The notes under the pieces are model-generated. The model made no database searches. It was not told the origin of the DNA and saw only the letters and a list, made by a program, of their open reading frames with translations. From Dendrobium chrysotoxum (Eukaryota; Streptophyta; Magnoliopsida; Asparagales; Orchidaceae): a stretch of 64,000 bases of DNA. Below, one piece after another: positions 47,601 to 60,284 of this stretch (position 1 is its first letter; each line of letters starts with the position of its first letter). The position numbers and the translations under genes are program-made. The stretch spans positions 13,103,197-13,167,196 of the forward strand of contig CM034307.1 of assembly GCA_019925795.1 (NCBI GenBank), written 5' to 3'.

Positions 47601-49432
47601 AGTCATATGCTTTGAACAGCCGCTGTCCAGGTACCAAATGCTCTCACAAGGTCTTATATGAAAGTGTTCCTACAAAATCATCAAACATTAGTCTTGGGAA
47701 CCCAAACAAGTTTGGGTTTACCTCTTAAAAATTTTAAACCAGATGCATGTGTGATATGCTGTATTTTATGCATATTAGGTCTCCACACTAAATGTGTTCT
47801 AAGTTGAATATTCCAAGTGTGGGAAATATGTCTAATCATACCACAAAAAAACATTTTACTCCAAGAAAAGGATTTACAAATCTATGTGCACTATAAGATC
47901 TTCTCCTAGATTTTGAACTAGTGGACTTGTGGTAATTTTTGTGAAAATCTTCAAGGTTGGGTGGAATCTTATTTTCTCAAGTGCTTTCAACTTAACTTCA
48001 ATATATGCATTAGCACTCTCTAGAATTGAATTTTCAATCTTCAAGTTATGCTCTTTACTATCTAATTCATCCATGAAAGTTTTGAAATCATTTTTAAGTT
48101 CAGTATGTGATAATTTTAGAAGTTCTTGCTGTTTATTCAAATCATCAAATTCATCCAACAAAGTTATGTGGTTGCTATCAATTAATGCATGGTCTTTCCT
48201 AAGGATTTTAAAATCTTTTTGCAGTTCTAAGTAATCCAAATTCAACTTAGCATGCAATTTTTTTAGTTTTCTATATGCAGAATGAATGCGCTCAGAAACT
48301 CAAATAATTCATCATAACTTAAGTCATATACCTCTTCTTGATTTGAATGATCAAGATTGTTAGCCATCAAGCATAAATTTGTGACTTCCTCTTCTGGTGC
48401 TGTTTCTGAGGAATCTGAAGTTGAGTTAACCCAAAAAGCTTGCTGTAATCTCTTCTTGCCCTTTCTATCCTTTAGTTTCTCCTCAGCTTTCTCCTTGCTA
48501 GGATTTACTTTGAGATTAGGGCAATTGGACTTTATGTGCCTTGGCTTCTCGCACTCATAGCAAATAATATCATTAGAAGCCTTAGCATTTTAATGGAACT
48601 TACCTTTGTTTCACTGCTGGCGTCTCCTATGCTTCCTCCTTAGGAAACTTTTGAACTACCTTGTCATTAAGGCAATGTCTTCCACATCCTCAGGTAGTGA
48701 CGGATCACTATCAGAAACATCCACCTTCAATGCTATATTCTTCTCCTTTTATTTGTCACCTACATCAATCTGTCTTTGAGTCACAGATTGCTCATAAGAA
48801 ATTAGTGATCCAAGAAGATTGCCAATAGAATAGGTGTTTAAATCTTTCGATTAAGTTATGGAAGTTATCATTGCATCATAAGCAGTAAGCAAACAATAAA
48901 GTATTTTGTTCACTTTTTCTGTATTCATCAATTCCCTACCTAAAACATGCAATAAAGTGGCTATATGTATAAATTAAGTATAAATATCAGAGATTGATTC
49001 ATTCAATTTCATGCGAAAGAGTTCTTAGTCATACAAAAGAATATTTAATCTAGTTTGCTTCACTTCATTTGTACCTTCATGTGTAATACAAAGTCTATGC
49101 CAAATTTGCTTTCTAGATTTATAAGTAGAAACACGCATATAGTCTTCAGATTTAAGAGCACAGAAAAAATTATTCAAGTATTTTGCATTTAATTGTGCTA
49201 AATCCCTTTCTTCTATAGTCCAATCAGCAAATGGTGTTTCAACTCTAATACCATCTACAAGTCTAGTAGGTGAAGTGTAACCATCCTGTACTAACATCCA
49301 CATGCGATAGTCAAGAGATTGCAAAAAAGTAGACATGCGAGTTTTCCAGAAATCAAACAGAATATTGCCAAATAAAGGTGGTCTAGTGATCGAGTAACCT
49401 TCTAAAGTGTTTCGGTTTCCAAAACTAGCCAT
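44627..49432 (-). pseudogene. Copia C gag-pol polyprotein
   Basis: Gag starts MASFGNRNTLEGYS at 49432. The UBN2-type capsid (FWKTRMSTFLQSLDYRMW) runs to 49025 and beyond. The zinc knuckle CYECEKPRHIKSNC lies near 48513-48560, and a helical coiled-coil-like stretch at 48257-47874. The protease site YLDSGCSKHMTGN lies near 47600-47630. The integrase keeps its CDAC finger (near 47135), HDYSRFIW and SDHGGEF. RT is split over 46059-45751 and 45624-45115, with the active site YVNDILF where YVDD is expected. RNase H (44920-44714) keeps FCDNTSAICISNNP. The end near 44627 has the usual LRTRLGVIDL block. Several stops, including one just after CDAC, inactivate it. Confidence 0.92.
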
Positions 49433-49476
49433 GAATAAATTTCAAAAAGTAATTTAAACAATAATTTTTGAAATAG

Positions 49477-49488
49477 TCTCTGATACCA
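49477..49488 (-). other. Primer-binding site of copia C
   Basis: The complement reads TGGTATCAGAGA two bases from the 5' LTR, matching initiator Met tRNA. Confidence 0.85.
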
Positions 49489-49490
49489 CT

Positions 49491-51195
49491 TGAAAATGTG
49501 AATAGTTTGCTAAACCTATTAATTATGTCCCTTGGCTAACTAAGATAGGGGATGAAATGGTACTTTTAAGAACCTCTTATAAATTTTAAAAACCTTTTGA
49601 TTAAAAATCTATATATATCATAACGATCCAGATCATACAATACAAATTGTTATGAATTTTTTACTTTTTTATCCATAGAAAAATAAAGTGCAATACAAAA
49701 AAAAAGATTCAGTAAATAAAAACAAGAGCAGAGAACACCAGATTTATAGTGGTTCGGTCAAACATGAGCTACATCCACTCCCTAGAGACTCATTCTTTAG
49801 GTATTATACTAAACAAAAGTGACTCGCCTTTTGCCCCCACAGCAAGGCGGAGAAGCCCTTACAAATTCTCTTCCAGCAAACCCCGATGCGGTAGAGAACC
49901 GTCGTCCTTTTTCATCCTCCTGATGAAGGAAGAAAACCTTCTCATCCTTTCACACACTCCAGGAGTCGGTAGAGAACCAAGCATCCTTTTTCACCCTCTT
50001 GGTGATGGCAGAGACCCGGACCTTCTTCAAAGATCTTCTCTCAAGAGTCTTCAAAGAGATATAGAAGAGACTTGAAGTACGAACAATGAGATCATCACCT
50101 TTGGATAACCTTATGAATCCCCTCATAATTTTCTCTTCAAAGGTCTCACTACACTTACTCCCAAACACTCTCCCTTCCACTCTCAAGAAGTAATTCATAT
50201 AATATTAGTTGGATAGTCAGTTTTTAGGAACCTTATATTCAAAGGACAAGGAAAATCATCCAAAAATTAAAAATTTCAAGTTTTATGAAGTCTGATCATA
50301 CCATACGATCGACATTCGTATGTATGAATAGTTCAAAACATTAAACATTTCATCCCGTACGATCATGTACGAATGAACCCAATTTTTCATACTCTAAAAA
50401 ATGATATATGAAATATATTTGTCCTGTACGAATAGTTCAAAAAATTGAACGGTTCATCCCATACAATCTAGTACGAACCATGTAAGCTCATATTTCATAC
50501 TCTGGAAATGATATACGAACCCTATTAATCTCGTAGGAACAGTTCAAAAAACTTAAACGGTTCATTCCGTACGATCCAGTACAAACCATGTAAGCTCTTA
50601 TTTTGTACTCTGGAAATGATATACAAAATCTATTCGTCTCATATGAACAGTTCAAAAAATTGAATGATTCGTCCCATATGAATAGTTCAAAAAATTAAAC
50701 GGTTCATCCCGTACGATCTAGTACGAACCATGTAAGCTCTTATTTCATACTCTAGAAATGATATACAAAAATATTTCGTGCTGTATGATTTATACTTAGA
50801 AAAAATTTTAATAAGGTAGGTTCGTATTAGAGGAGAAATAATACAAATCATTCTGTATGATCATACATCGTACAGTATGATTAATTTTAAAAAAAATTAA
50901 GTTTTATCTCACTCGCCCAGTGTGTGTGTGCACAGTTATCCAACTTACATTCACACTCTCTCAAACTCAAGAAAAGTAAAAATTACAGACTTCACTTACA
51001 ATAAACTCTAACAAAATAACTTGAAGTCTTCAGTAGTCTAGAGTGTGAATCTCTTGAAAGACTTGTTACTACACACAAAATAGAATTTTCCAGTATGTGT
51101 TAGGAGAAATAATAATCAAATAATAAGCTTTTGTAATAATAAAAAACTCACATCAAAAATTCACTTGAATAAACAGATTTGCACCATTCTTAATA
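49491..51195 (-). repeat. 5' LTR of copia C
   Basis: From TGAAAATGTGAATAG to CACCATTCTTAATA, where the final dinucleotide has decayed from CA to TA. It has the same internal layout as the 3' LTR, but the G-run position holds only GGGG. The U3 array (50290-50880) holds about ten GTAC cores. Confidence 0.9.
50230..50240 (-). promoter_or_regulatory. TATA box of copia C 5' LTR
   Basis: The complement reads GAATATAAGGTTCC, conserved at 34089-34098 in the 3' LTR and as TTTATATATAAGGG in the copia B LTR. It lies at the downstream edge of the GTAC array, about 955 bases from the LTR start. Confidence 0.6.
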
Positions 51196-51200
51196 AAAGA
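51196..51200. repeat. Right target duplication of copia C
   Basis: AAAGA, exact partner of 33319-33323. Confidence 0.9.
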
Positions 51201-51408
51201 GATGCTTTAGTACCCTACATCAAGTGTTGCTGTGCCATATGGCCTGCACCATTGTAGAATATAGCATTTTGAATGTTTTTCTATTTTGTATTAGACTTAG
51301 TGTCGCTTCCATCAACACTGAAGTTCTTCAAATTTATATATAATTCATTATAGTTCTTCAGAATTTTATTGCATTTCTATTTCATTCATCTGAATTTTCT
51401 CTTGAGTA

Positions 51409-52608
51409 ATGGCTCAACAGATATTTGGAAATTAGAGAGGTTCTTTCTCTTATGATACAAGTAGGTTCATTTCTATAGAGACTAAGCCAAGATTTGTTGA
51501 TTTGGTGGTTACCAAGCTACTAATTCCTGAGTGAGATTTTCAAAATCCTAGTCATCCTATAATAAAAACTATTATAAGTAGGGGTTGGGAGCATTTCTGT
51601 AAGGAATTCTTTTCTGTTATTTTCAGTATTGTTAGGGAATTTTTGCCAATGAAAAGAGGTTGTAGTAAATAAATGCTTTATGAGGGATAAATGGGTATCT
51701 TTCAATTCTATTGTTATCATTAAAATTTACAAGCTTCAAGACTTTGAATTTGATGAATATACATCCTTGATTAGAACCCCTATTGACCAAAAAGATATTT
51801 TGACAATTTTGTGTGGTTCTAATAATGGAGTCTATTAGAAAAAGAAAAATAATAGAATCATCAATTTCCCTGCTACCATTCTTTCCAAAACCACTAAAGC
51901 TTAAAATTATTTCATTTCAACATGCTTGGTGCCTAGTAAAAACATTACAGATGTAACCTGTGAATGTGCTTTGATAAGTTATACTATTCAAATTAGTTAA
52001 TCTATTGATGTAGGCAAGCTTATTTTCTCTTTGTTGATGTAAATCATTAGGGGTACTACTTCAATAGGCTTGGAAATCCCTATCTTGTTTATGATTTATG
52101 TGTTAATGCTAGTGTAAGGGGGGAAAAATATAAGGAGAAGTTGTTTCCTATTGCAGCCCTTACTAAGAGAAAAATCTTAAGTTTTAAACAAACTGAAATA
52201 GACGATGATGAGGGGGTGCCTAGTTTGCAAAGAGTGACTAGTAGGACTGGTAGCAACAATAGTAGTAGGAGTGCTCAGACTCCTAAATCTTTAAGTGATC
52301 AAGTGTTTGAGTTGAGAGAAAAAAAGAATGAGGTGACTAATTTTTTTGAGGAATCTAGAAACTGGCAATTTGATATTCAGATGAGGATGTACCACAGCCT
52401 GGATTAATATGAGAAGCATTATAGGTACACTACTGCTTTTAATGATACACTTGTTGGAATGTATAAAAGTAATCTATTTGTGGAGCATGCATATCAACTT
52501 CAATTTCCATGTGGACCATTGTATGATTCCTTTGTTTGGCATCCTAGAGAGAAAGGCTAGGAAGATGATGATGATGAGGATGTAGAAGATCCTGATTCAT
52601 ATGGTTAG
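51409..52608 (+). pseudogene. Putative plant transposon protein ORF, unit B
   Basis: ATG at 51409 (MAQQIFGN, then a stop) and TAG at 52606-52608, 400 codons in span. It has the same block order as the unit A copy. The best preserved stretch is 52141-52407 (FPIAALTKRKILSFKQTEID, a Ser-rich linker with SSRSAQTPKSLSDQV, then a helical part with FELREKKNEV), followed by an Asp-rich tail. Lesions differ from those of unit A, yet the total length is kept to within one codon. Function unknown. Confidence 0.6.
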
Positions 52609-53880
52609 GCATCTTCTTACTATTTGGCTTGAGGGAGGGGAGAGAGAATGAATGCTTGTTTATAGCATATTTTTCTTTAATTGTTTTTCCATTTCTTTTG
52701 CTTGGGAGAGATCCCAGTTGTTGAATTGTGATAGTGATGTAGTAATGCCCATGAGAGTCAAAGTTGATTGGATTAGCAGAATGGTGCCTTAAGCACAAGT
52801 TATCTCATTTAATAGTGTATCACATGTGCCTCTTTCAGTTATTTAAGCTTCATGTGTTATTAACTATAGTTACCTTATATTTATGTTTACATTTGATTTT
52901 ATTCTCCTTATGCTTAAAACTTTTTTATCTTCTATTATCATCTACACTTTTTGATTATTTATTTAAACAAAATAAAAATGATAATTAAAAATTATATAAA
53001 ATTAGAATAATAATAAAACCTAGATTATAGTTTGAATGAACATTGCATTATAATTCATAGTTTGAAAAACTTAATAATTAACTAACTTTGATTATTTAAG
53101 CTATTGAATCGACTTGAATTTATAAGTTATATATTAATACAATGACCTTTGAATTAAAAGATAATTAATTAAGACTAAAGAGTAGATATGGATAGCTTAA
53201 AATTGGAAATCATAGTAAATTGAAATTAAAATTAGTGATCTTATTAAATCTTTAGATTAAGATCATTAAGATTATAAGAGGCTATAAGAACAATGGATAT
53301 TCAAAATCTTTAACTATGTACTCCATGAGACTGAAAAGAAAAAAAGAATTAAAAAAGGTTTAAAAGTATATTTAAAAGAAAGAAAAGAAGAAGAGTACAT
53401 TAAAAAAAATTGGTAACAGTTAAAAGCTTACAACTGCAATCTTATACATAAAGTCACAAAGGATAAAGAGAAGTAGTATGAATGATGGTAGGCTAATGAA
53501 ATTTTAATTATAACTACAAACATATGTACTCTTTAAAGCTACTTTAATTTTAAGATTTAAGAGTCAATGATATATTTATATTCATAATATATAAACTCAA
53601 AATAAGTAATAGTAAAGGTGACTAATTAGGATAATTGTTAGAACTTTTTCAACTAGAATTATAAACTTTCTTCATTCTAAACTACTTCTAGACTGTGATG
53701 TATTATCATATATTTTAGTAATTATAAATTATCAAGTTTTACTTTGGTTATTTAATTAATCAAAAGTGTGTATCTTTTTATTGCTTGAGTGTAAGTAAGA
53801 GTTTAAAATGGGAAGAATTTATTAAGTGCAAATTATTTACTATTTATTGTATTTTTTCAGTAAAAATATAGTATTTTAGT
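52609..53880. other. AT-rich non-coding part of unit B
   Basis: It has no ORF and is homologous to 31704-33029. Confidence 0.6.
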
Positions 53881-54175
53881 TATTTTTGTAGTGGAAATAC
53901 AGAATTAGTGGAAACAACATTGCTACACTCATATTAACTCTGTCGAAGTGCCACGTTAGAACATTGTAGCACCATCTTCTTTGTCTGGGAGGACTACAGT
54001 GGTATAATTATCAGCATTATTGCATTTATGGAGATGATGTGTCGGGAAGTTCAGCTTGGCAACACCAAGTTCTAGGGAAAATAAATATTGTATCGCTATT
54101 ATTTTGACACTGTAGTCCTCTAAAGTCAACACGGGCGCTGTAGTGCTCAGGCTTCAGGAGTGATATATCATTACA
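53881..54175. other. GCGCT-type word cluster closing unit B
   Basis: Words such as CGAAGTGCCACGTTAGAACA, ATTGTAGCACCATC and CGGGCGCTGTAGTGCT recur, parallel to 33030-33320. It has no coding capacity. Confidence 0.5.
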
Positions 54176-54859
54176 GTTATAACTACCTAAAGCCACTATC
54201 AAATCAGTAAAAGGATGTGTCAGCTCAACTAGTAACCTTTTCACTTCATCAAGCATAGCAGCAGAATAAACTTTTTAGAGGTGAGGTGCTAGTTTTATTG
54301 TAAGCATTGTGATGCCACATTATCAAGATGTTTTCAACAAATACTCAAAATTATATGAGATCAATAGATATGTTTATCACCCCGACAAGCTCGATGAAGA
54401 TCTAGGGATGCATATGCTTAGATCCACATCTTAAATTAGGCATCTCATTAAGAAAAATATAATATTTATATACATCAACCAATAACATTTTATTTAAAAT
54501 TGTATCAACTATACTACTTAATCTTAATCAGTGATAGGAACTCAAAATCATCATTATTGTTTCAGTATGATAACTTATGCATTTACTATAAGTAGTATTA
54601 GTTTGTTGCAAGAAAATAAAACACTTCCTTGTTAGTTCGACACACTGTTTCATCACTTTATAACTTGATTTGGCATGTATAGTTGCATATATTTAAGTTA
54701 GTTTAATTTATTTTTATATCAATGAAAACCTAAGCATATTTCAATTGTGCATGTCACATCTAGCTAATCTTAGGTAAAATCAATATTGATAAACAACACA
54801 TGTCTATCACCTATAATAACTCATTGCATTAGTATTTCAGCATAGCATTCAAATGATAT
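54176..54859. other. AT-rich stretch without recognised features
   Basis: Stops in all frames. I see no LTR border, terminal repeat or RNA gene. Confidence 0.4.
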
Positions 54860-55122
54860 TCTAGATAAACTACTGCCGAATTGTTAGAACAGTAGAGCAT
54901 CATTGCCTTTTGCATTGAAAAAACTATACCAGAAATAGAAGTAGTTTCATTATTTTGTAGAGTAGCCATAAGAGTCATTAACTTTTCCATCCTTTTCCCC
55001 ATTTGAGCTATTTGCTCATCATTCTAACTTAACTAATTTAAAAGGATGCTAGTAAGATTAGAAACATATTCTTCATCCTCTTCTTCCTCCTCATTTCTAA
55101 CATCTACCAAATTAATTCTCAT
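54860..55122 (-). pseudogene. Weak gag-like coiled-coil fragment
   Basis: On the complement from the ATG at 55120-55122 the reading gives MRINLVDVRNEEEEEDEEY, then SNLTSILLN, a stop, and after it NDEQIAQMGKRMEKLMTLMA. An acidic start followed by a helix with heptad-like spacing is common at the N-terminus of gypsy gag proteins. It lies about 50 bases from the R1b border, the place where gag would start if R1 were an LTR on this strand. The evidence is slim. Confidence 0.25.
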
Positions 55123-55174
55123 TTATTTTATCCTTCTGGATTGATGATCATGTATCCACCATTGTGGGTCTTCG

Positions 55175-55570
55175 AAAGTACGTAGCAAGTGGGGGTTCAA
55201 AATGCAAAGGATACAACCACACTATCTCATAGAATAAAATGGTCATATGCCTTTACACTCTATGTAATTAGGCCAATGGGAGAACAAATGGGATCTGACA
55301 TATAATTAACCATAGAGGATAGTGGTTTTCACCTACACACCATGAGGGATAATAATATATATGACCCGATAACCATGAGATTTTCCCCAGTCGATACATC
55401 AGCTCAAATATGATTTATTTGATTTGAGTGTCAATTTTCGATGGGCGCAAGCCCCCATAGTTAATTACATCTTAGGCCTCGACCTAAGAATACTCATGAT
55501 TTGGGATGCTATATTATTATCTTCATGGTTTGGCGCATAGTGGGATATCTAGGCTCTCCTGATCCAAAGG
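55175..55570. repeat. Repeat R1, copy b, left segment
   Basis: Starts GTGGGTCTTCGAAAGTAC and follows R1a and R1c through CATATGCCTTTACACTCTAT, GGTTTTCACCTACACACC and GACCTAAGAATACTC. Similarity fades after about 55570. Confidence 0.65.
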
Positions 55571-58149
55571 AAGATAGACTCAATTAGGTTATTCAACATT
55601 CGAGGATCCTATAAGCACTCAGTTGATCAAAAGAGGAGAAATCTAGGGAGGTGTCATCTCATACTAAGCATACATGAGAGAAAGATGGAAGTGGTGTCAT
55701 TAGTATGACACGGATGTGTTGGATTTACAGTCTCTGAAGAATGAAAAACTTACCCAATGATAAGGTATATAGTAATATATCAATACCATCAGCCTTTAAC
55801 TGTAGATCTACAAAGGACGTATTATACACCAGGTACTAGCATCCTCAACTTAACTAATGCAAGACACCAAGAGGGGACATATAACCTAAACCTCACTAGA
55901 GAACATGGTGGCCCTGACATGGATTTACCACTACGCATGGAAAGGGGTATCAGCTAAACTCCACCTAGCATATCAAATCCACATAATCTGATCTTTATGT
56001 AAATACAAGAGTGGTAGCAGGCACAGAAGGAAAATGGGTATCAAATCTGACCATGAATGGTACTATGCTATGTAAAGTGAACTATCCCTCTATTTTATAA
56101 AAGTGAATGAATATGATTTGACTCAAGGCTATGCATGCATAGGGAAGGCCAATCAAAATTGGCCAATAGTCACTATGAAGTGAACAAGGCTTGAAATATT
56201 AATTATATTTTAAAAAGTGACCCATAAGGGATCACGCAATAATTTTTGAAGAGTAAGTTGATTTTAAAGCATAAATTAATTTTTATCTTGTTAAAAAAAA
56301 ATTTAATTTTATAAAAAATTTAACATCCTAAAGACGCTAATGAGAACTTCATCCAATCCACCCCCAAGTAAAATAAAGTAAGAAGCCTATGAAAAGCTTA
56401 TAGTTCTAATATACAATCAAAATAAACACATCAATTATTAAATAATAAATAATAAATAATAAATAATGGCCATTAATGCAATTGAGTTCTACAATACACC
56501 AATAGAAAATTAAAATAAGGTTACTGAGCTCTATCATATATATAACTTATCCTAGATTTATACATCAATGAATGGTCTGTGGGGTCTTGATCATTTTTCA
56601 CACATTTGGCCTCTTGCCTTTTGAAGTACCCACACACCTACAAGGCTTTTCCTAACTAAAATTACATTTGAAAAAATAAAATAAATTATATAACCACCTA
56701 ATAAAATAGAGATTAGCATAATTATAATGATAATCATGCATATCAACATTCAATCCTAGTCCTTAGGACCATATTCCCAAAAGTTTAGCATTCCTCATGG
56801 TACCTATTATAAAGCACATTAATAATAGTTTTTTGAGCATTTTTATTTACACACACACCTAACTACCCAATATTAGACGAAAGGTTCAAGTTACAAGATC
56901 AAGTTCTTATTTAATTATTAATCCTCCACTTTCTATTTAAGTTATTAGTCATTTATGGTAAGTTAATTATTAGATTATATAGAACTCAAATACATGGGCC
57001 CTAACCAATGTTAGAGTTATAAAGAATTGAGAATCCTCAATCCTACACCTAACTAAGGCTGGAAGGGTTATAAAGTGGCAAGGGTTGGTTGATCCTTCCT
57101 TGATCATCTAAGATTCGAGGTGAGGCCAATAGGTGAAACATTAAGGTAAGCCTAGTGCTCCCCACAAAAGGAAAATATCCTAGCGTTCTTATGTCTAAGG
57201 TAGATTTATTTTAGAAAGTCGACATATGAATAGAAGAGCTCACTACATATAGATGCATTAGGTTCCTTCCAGACTAAGAGCTTAACACTTGGGTGGTTAA
57301 GGATTTGGTTTGGGTTCCTAAGGGTGGCTTTATAATTTTTTAGAAGATACAATTTATATAGATCTTTAGACCCTTTCCTCTTAACTTATGAGGCACATGG
57401 CGTTGTCATAGAGAGCACAAGGATGAATCCTCCTTAGGATATGTAGCCCCGTAGCTCAACGTAGTCCAGCATATATACCTTTCACATGTTAAGGGGAAAA
57501 TGTGTAAATATGAACATAAATCCATTATAAGTCACGACACTAAGGTAAAATTTGATGTTCATTTTATCTTCTAATTTGTTCATTTATATGCTTAGAGTTA
57601 AAGGGTTTTTTAGTCTTTCAGTTTGAATTCCAGTGTTTTAGTATTTTACTTAAGCGTTGGAAAGTTTGTCAGAAGATTTTATAGATTTGCATTAGTTTTG
57701 ACTTAATTAGTATAGGCATTTGTTTGTAATAATATTAGGAGTTTATAGGATTTTATTTTATATTTTTATGTTTTTTGTTTGATTTGTTATGATTTTTGAA
57801 GGTAGTTGTTTAGTTAAGAGGTTTTAATAAAATTATGGGTATTTAAGAATTCATTTAAGGGTTTTTGTATTTATATGAATTTAATTAAGTTTTAATGTCA
57901 ATCAGTTCGTGACGTTATCACAGTGGGCACGAGGAAGAAACCTCCAAGAACATGTTGCTCTGCAGCTTAAGGTAGGCGAGCCTATAAAGTTCATTCATGG
58001 GTTGGGTTGTATTAAAAATCTATATGTTTGTTACATTCTATTAGTTATTTTAATCATTAAAACTTTAACTTTTATATGCATTTTATTCTTTAAATTAAAT
58101 ATGGTAGAGGTTACAAAGTTTAATTTGTTGGTGACTTGTTACTGATTAT
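55571..58149. other. Gene-free stretch, possibly an insertion in R1b
   Basis: No convincing ORF. It includes a short AAT-type microsatellite at about 56435-56466. The distance between the two R1-like segments (55175 and 58150) exceeds the equivalent distance in R1a and R1c by about 1.4 kb, so something has probably inserted here, but I could not find its borders. Confidence 0.35.
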
Positions 58150-58290
58150 TTAAATTGAGTGATGATTATCCTTGTTAATCTGAGGCCATCATATTTATTT
58201 CACCCTCCTTGGGGCTAACTTAATAACCTCGTAGGCTTGAGTTACAAGATAATCATCTTGTTCTTAGTAGATTTTATGTTTATTACTTAA
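58150..58290. repeat. R1-related segment
   Basis: The ATTTATTTCACCCTCCTTGG block and the following AACCTCGTAGGCTTGAGTTA match 19530-19610 and 61905-61985. It is either the continuation of R1b or a separate fragment. Confidence 0.55.
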
Positions 58291-60284
58291 TGAATTTTAG
58301 TATGTGATTACCTTTATGTCAATTCATTTCAAATTTTAAGATAAGTTAAAAGTTCATTAGTCATATGTTTTATTAATAGGTTTCGTGGCTTTTAGGAATT
58401 CTCTTTATTATCATTAGTAGCAAATGAACTTCACAAATACAGGTTATACACTAAGCTCAAGCAACAAAACTAGACACACTGATTACTAGGAGACATACAA
58501 CATAAAGCTAACATGTAGATCTACCTAATGTACTAGAGTTCAAATTTCATTTTTTTGTATTACTGACATGTTTGTGCGAGAAATATTTAAAGGCTAAAAA
58601 TTTGTTAAGAGCTCTTTTTTAGATTTATTCAGTATTTTCAAACCCCACAGAAAACCAACCTAGCGGTGCCCACTTCATGTGGGAAAACAGTGATGCATAT
58701 GGCATAATGGGTGGGCCTACACTTTAGGCCTAGGGTGACCATTAAGACCTCTAAGGCTCACAAAAGGGGCATGCCTTAGCCTAAAAGGTCAAGGCTTTGT
58801 TAGTATACTAACTTATGGCCATTGACTAAACATATTATCATATATATTGGGTGGCAAAGTAAAGCAGTCAAGTGTATGTGCTTTAGTGTTACAATTCGAC
58901 ATACTATGAGATGTCTTTATAGGGTTGTAGAAATTATACCTAACCTTGACGTGCCGGGGCATATCCACATACCTCCTGTAGAATATAGGAGCCTTCCTGT
59001 AAGGCCCAAGTGAAAGACCCACCAACCTACACATATGCAGGAAATGATGTTCATCACAATCAAACATAAAGCGAGGAAAATATGGATAAAAGTAGGAACT
59101 ATTCAAAAAGAAAGACAACTAAGAAAGAATTAATTTGAAGAAACTAGGATTTGAAACTTTAAAATTTATCTCAAACATATAGATATAGAGCATGTATGAA
59201 TATGAGAAATAAAGGAGTAGTTGCAAATGATCACCATGGTAAAGATGCATGTGATGTATTTTGAGACACACAAAAAATGCAATAATTATATAACTCTAAA
59301 TTGAATCTCTACATGCTTATGGTTGAAATGTAAAGCTAGTGAAATCATATAACATAGTTATAAATCTCTACACTTTTAAGATGTAGTATGTACGCAGATA
59401 CGTTATCATAATATGCATAATTTATTCATAGACTATATTTCACAAACTTGGTGTCATAATTAAGATATAACATATCACTTTCAACATGATCAAGTCATTT
59501 GAATTAAATATACTATGAAGGCTAATGTTTACACATCAATACATATCTCACATAATTATGTTACTTATCAAGATTGGATTTACACATAATTTAAATCAAG
59601 AGTAGATGAATTAAATCTAATATTGGGATAAGGAAATAAATACATGAATTTTCTCTAAAATCATTCAATGAGGAAATGAAATTTAAGCACATGTTTATAT
59701 GCAAGCCTGATCGTCGATCAATATGGAAGTGCCTTTGAATTACATGTGATGTAGTATGAATCGTGAACCAATTCAGTTTTTTCTTTATGGATTTTGTGCA
59801 TAGGGATATAGTCTCAAACATATACAATAAGTTAAAAAATTTATCCATGCTTCAAGAAATTTTCCCACATAATCACAATCCCTTATGCTAAAGGTTATAT
59901 TATGCCACTATACAAAACATACTGGGAAATTTATCAACAACTTCATACACTTTATTGAAGCACAAGTACGCATATAAACTCTCTAAATTTATCGCCTATT
60001 ATTACACAATGAAATGCAACCAAGCATATGCTTTTTTTTAAGAAATTAGGCATAACACTAAGCATATTCTTGCTCAACAAGTATTCTAAGCATGGATGTA
60101 TACAAAAAATTTTAAAACCCTATATGCATTAACTTAGATCCAATATTGATTCTATCATGCAATCACTGATATAAGACTACAAAACTTTCATGAATAGCAA
60201 TATCTTATCTCATGCCATTTCTTTTACATATTAGATTTTAAACAAGTATTAGACGTAGTATAAGAAAGATCAACATATGCATGT
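58291..60284. other. Gene-free stretch between R1 copies
   Basis: AT-rich, with a slightly more GC-rich island at 58640-58830 (GGTGGGCCTACACTTTAGGC-like). The open stretch on the complement at 58813-59118 has no motif. I see no element borders. Confidence 0.4.

Larger units (their letters stand above)
33324..51195 (-). mobile_element. Sirevirus-like copia element C, carrying an inserted LINE
   Basis: LTRs of 1690 and 1705 bp (33324-35013 and 49491-51195) flank a complement-strand gag-pol (49432-44627), a third ORF (about 43690-42757) and a 3' region into which a LINE has inserted. The outer 5-mers are both AAAGA. The primer site matches initiator Met tRNA and a purine tract adjoins the 3' LTR. 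Without the LINE and its extra 19-bp target copy the element is about 11.6 kb, large for copia but usual for Sireviruses, which also often carry an extra ORF after RNase H. The LTRs have diverged visibly, so it is old. It sits at the junction of the two Athila-type tandem units. Confidence 0.92.
51201..54175 (+). repeat. Tandem unit B of the Athila-type element
   Basis: Second copy of the unit at 30264-33305 (its first 18 bases lie at 33306-33323, left of copia C). It ends near TTCAGGAGTGATATATCATT, where the next unit would start, and no third unit follows. Divergence from unit A is moderate and spread along the unit. Confidence 0.65.

Noticed and set aside
58813..59118. Complement frame of 101 codons with several Cys and Tyr residues
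   Set aside because: It has no recognisable domain, no promoter or leader, and lies in otherwise gene-free AT-rich DNA. An open frame of this length is expected by chance in a window this large.
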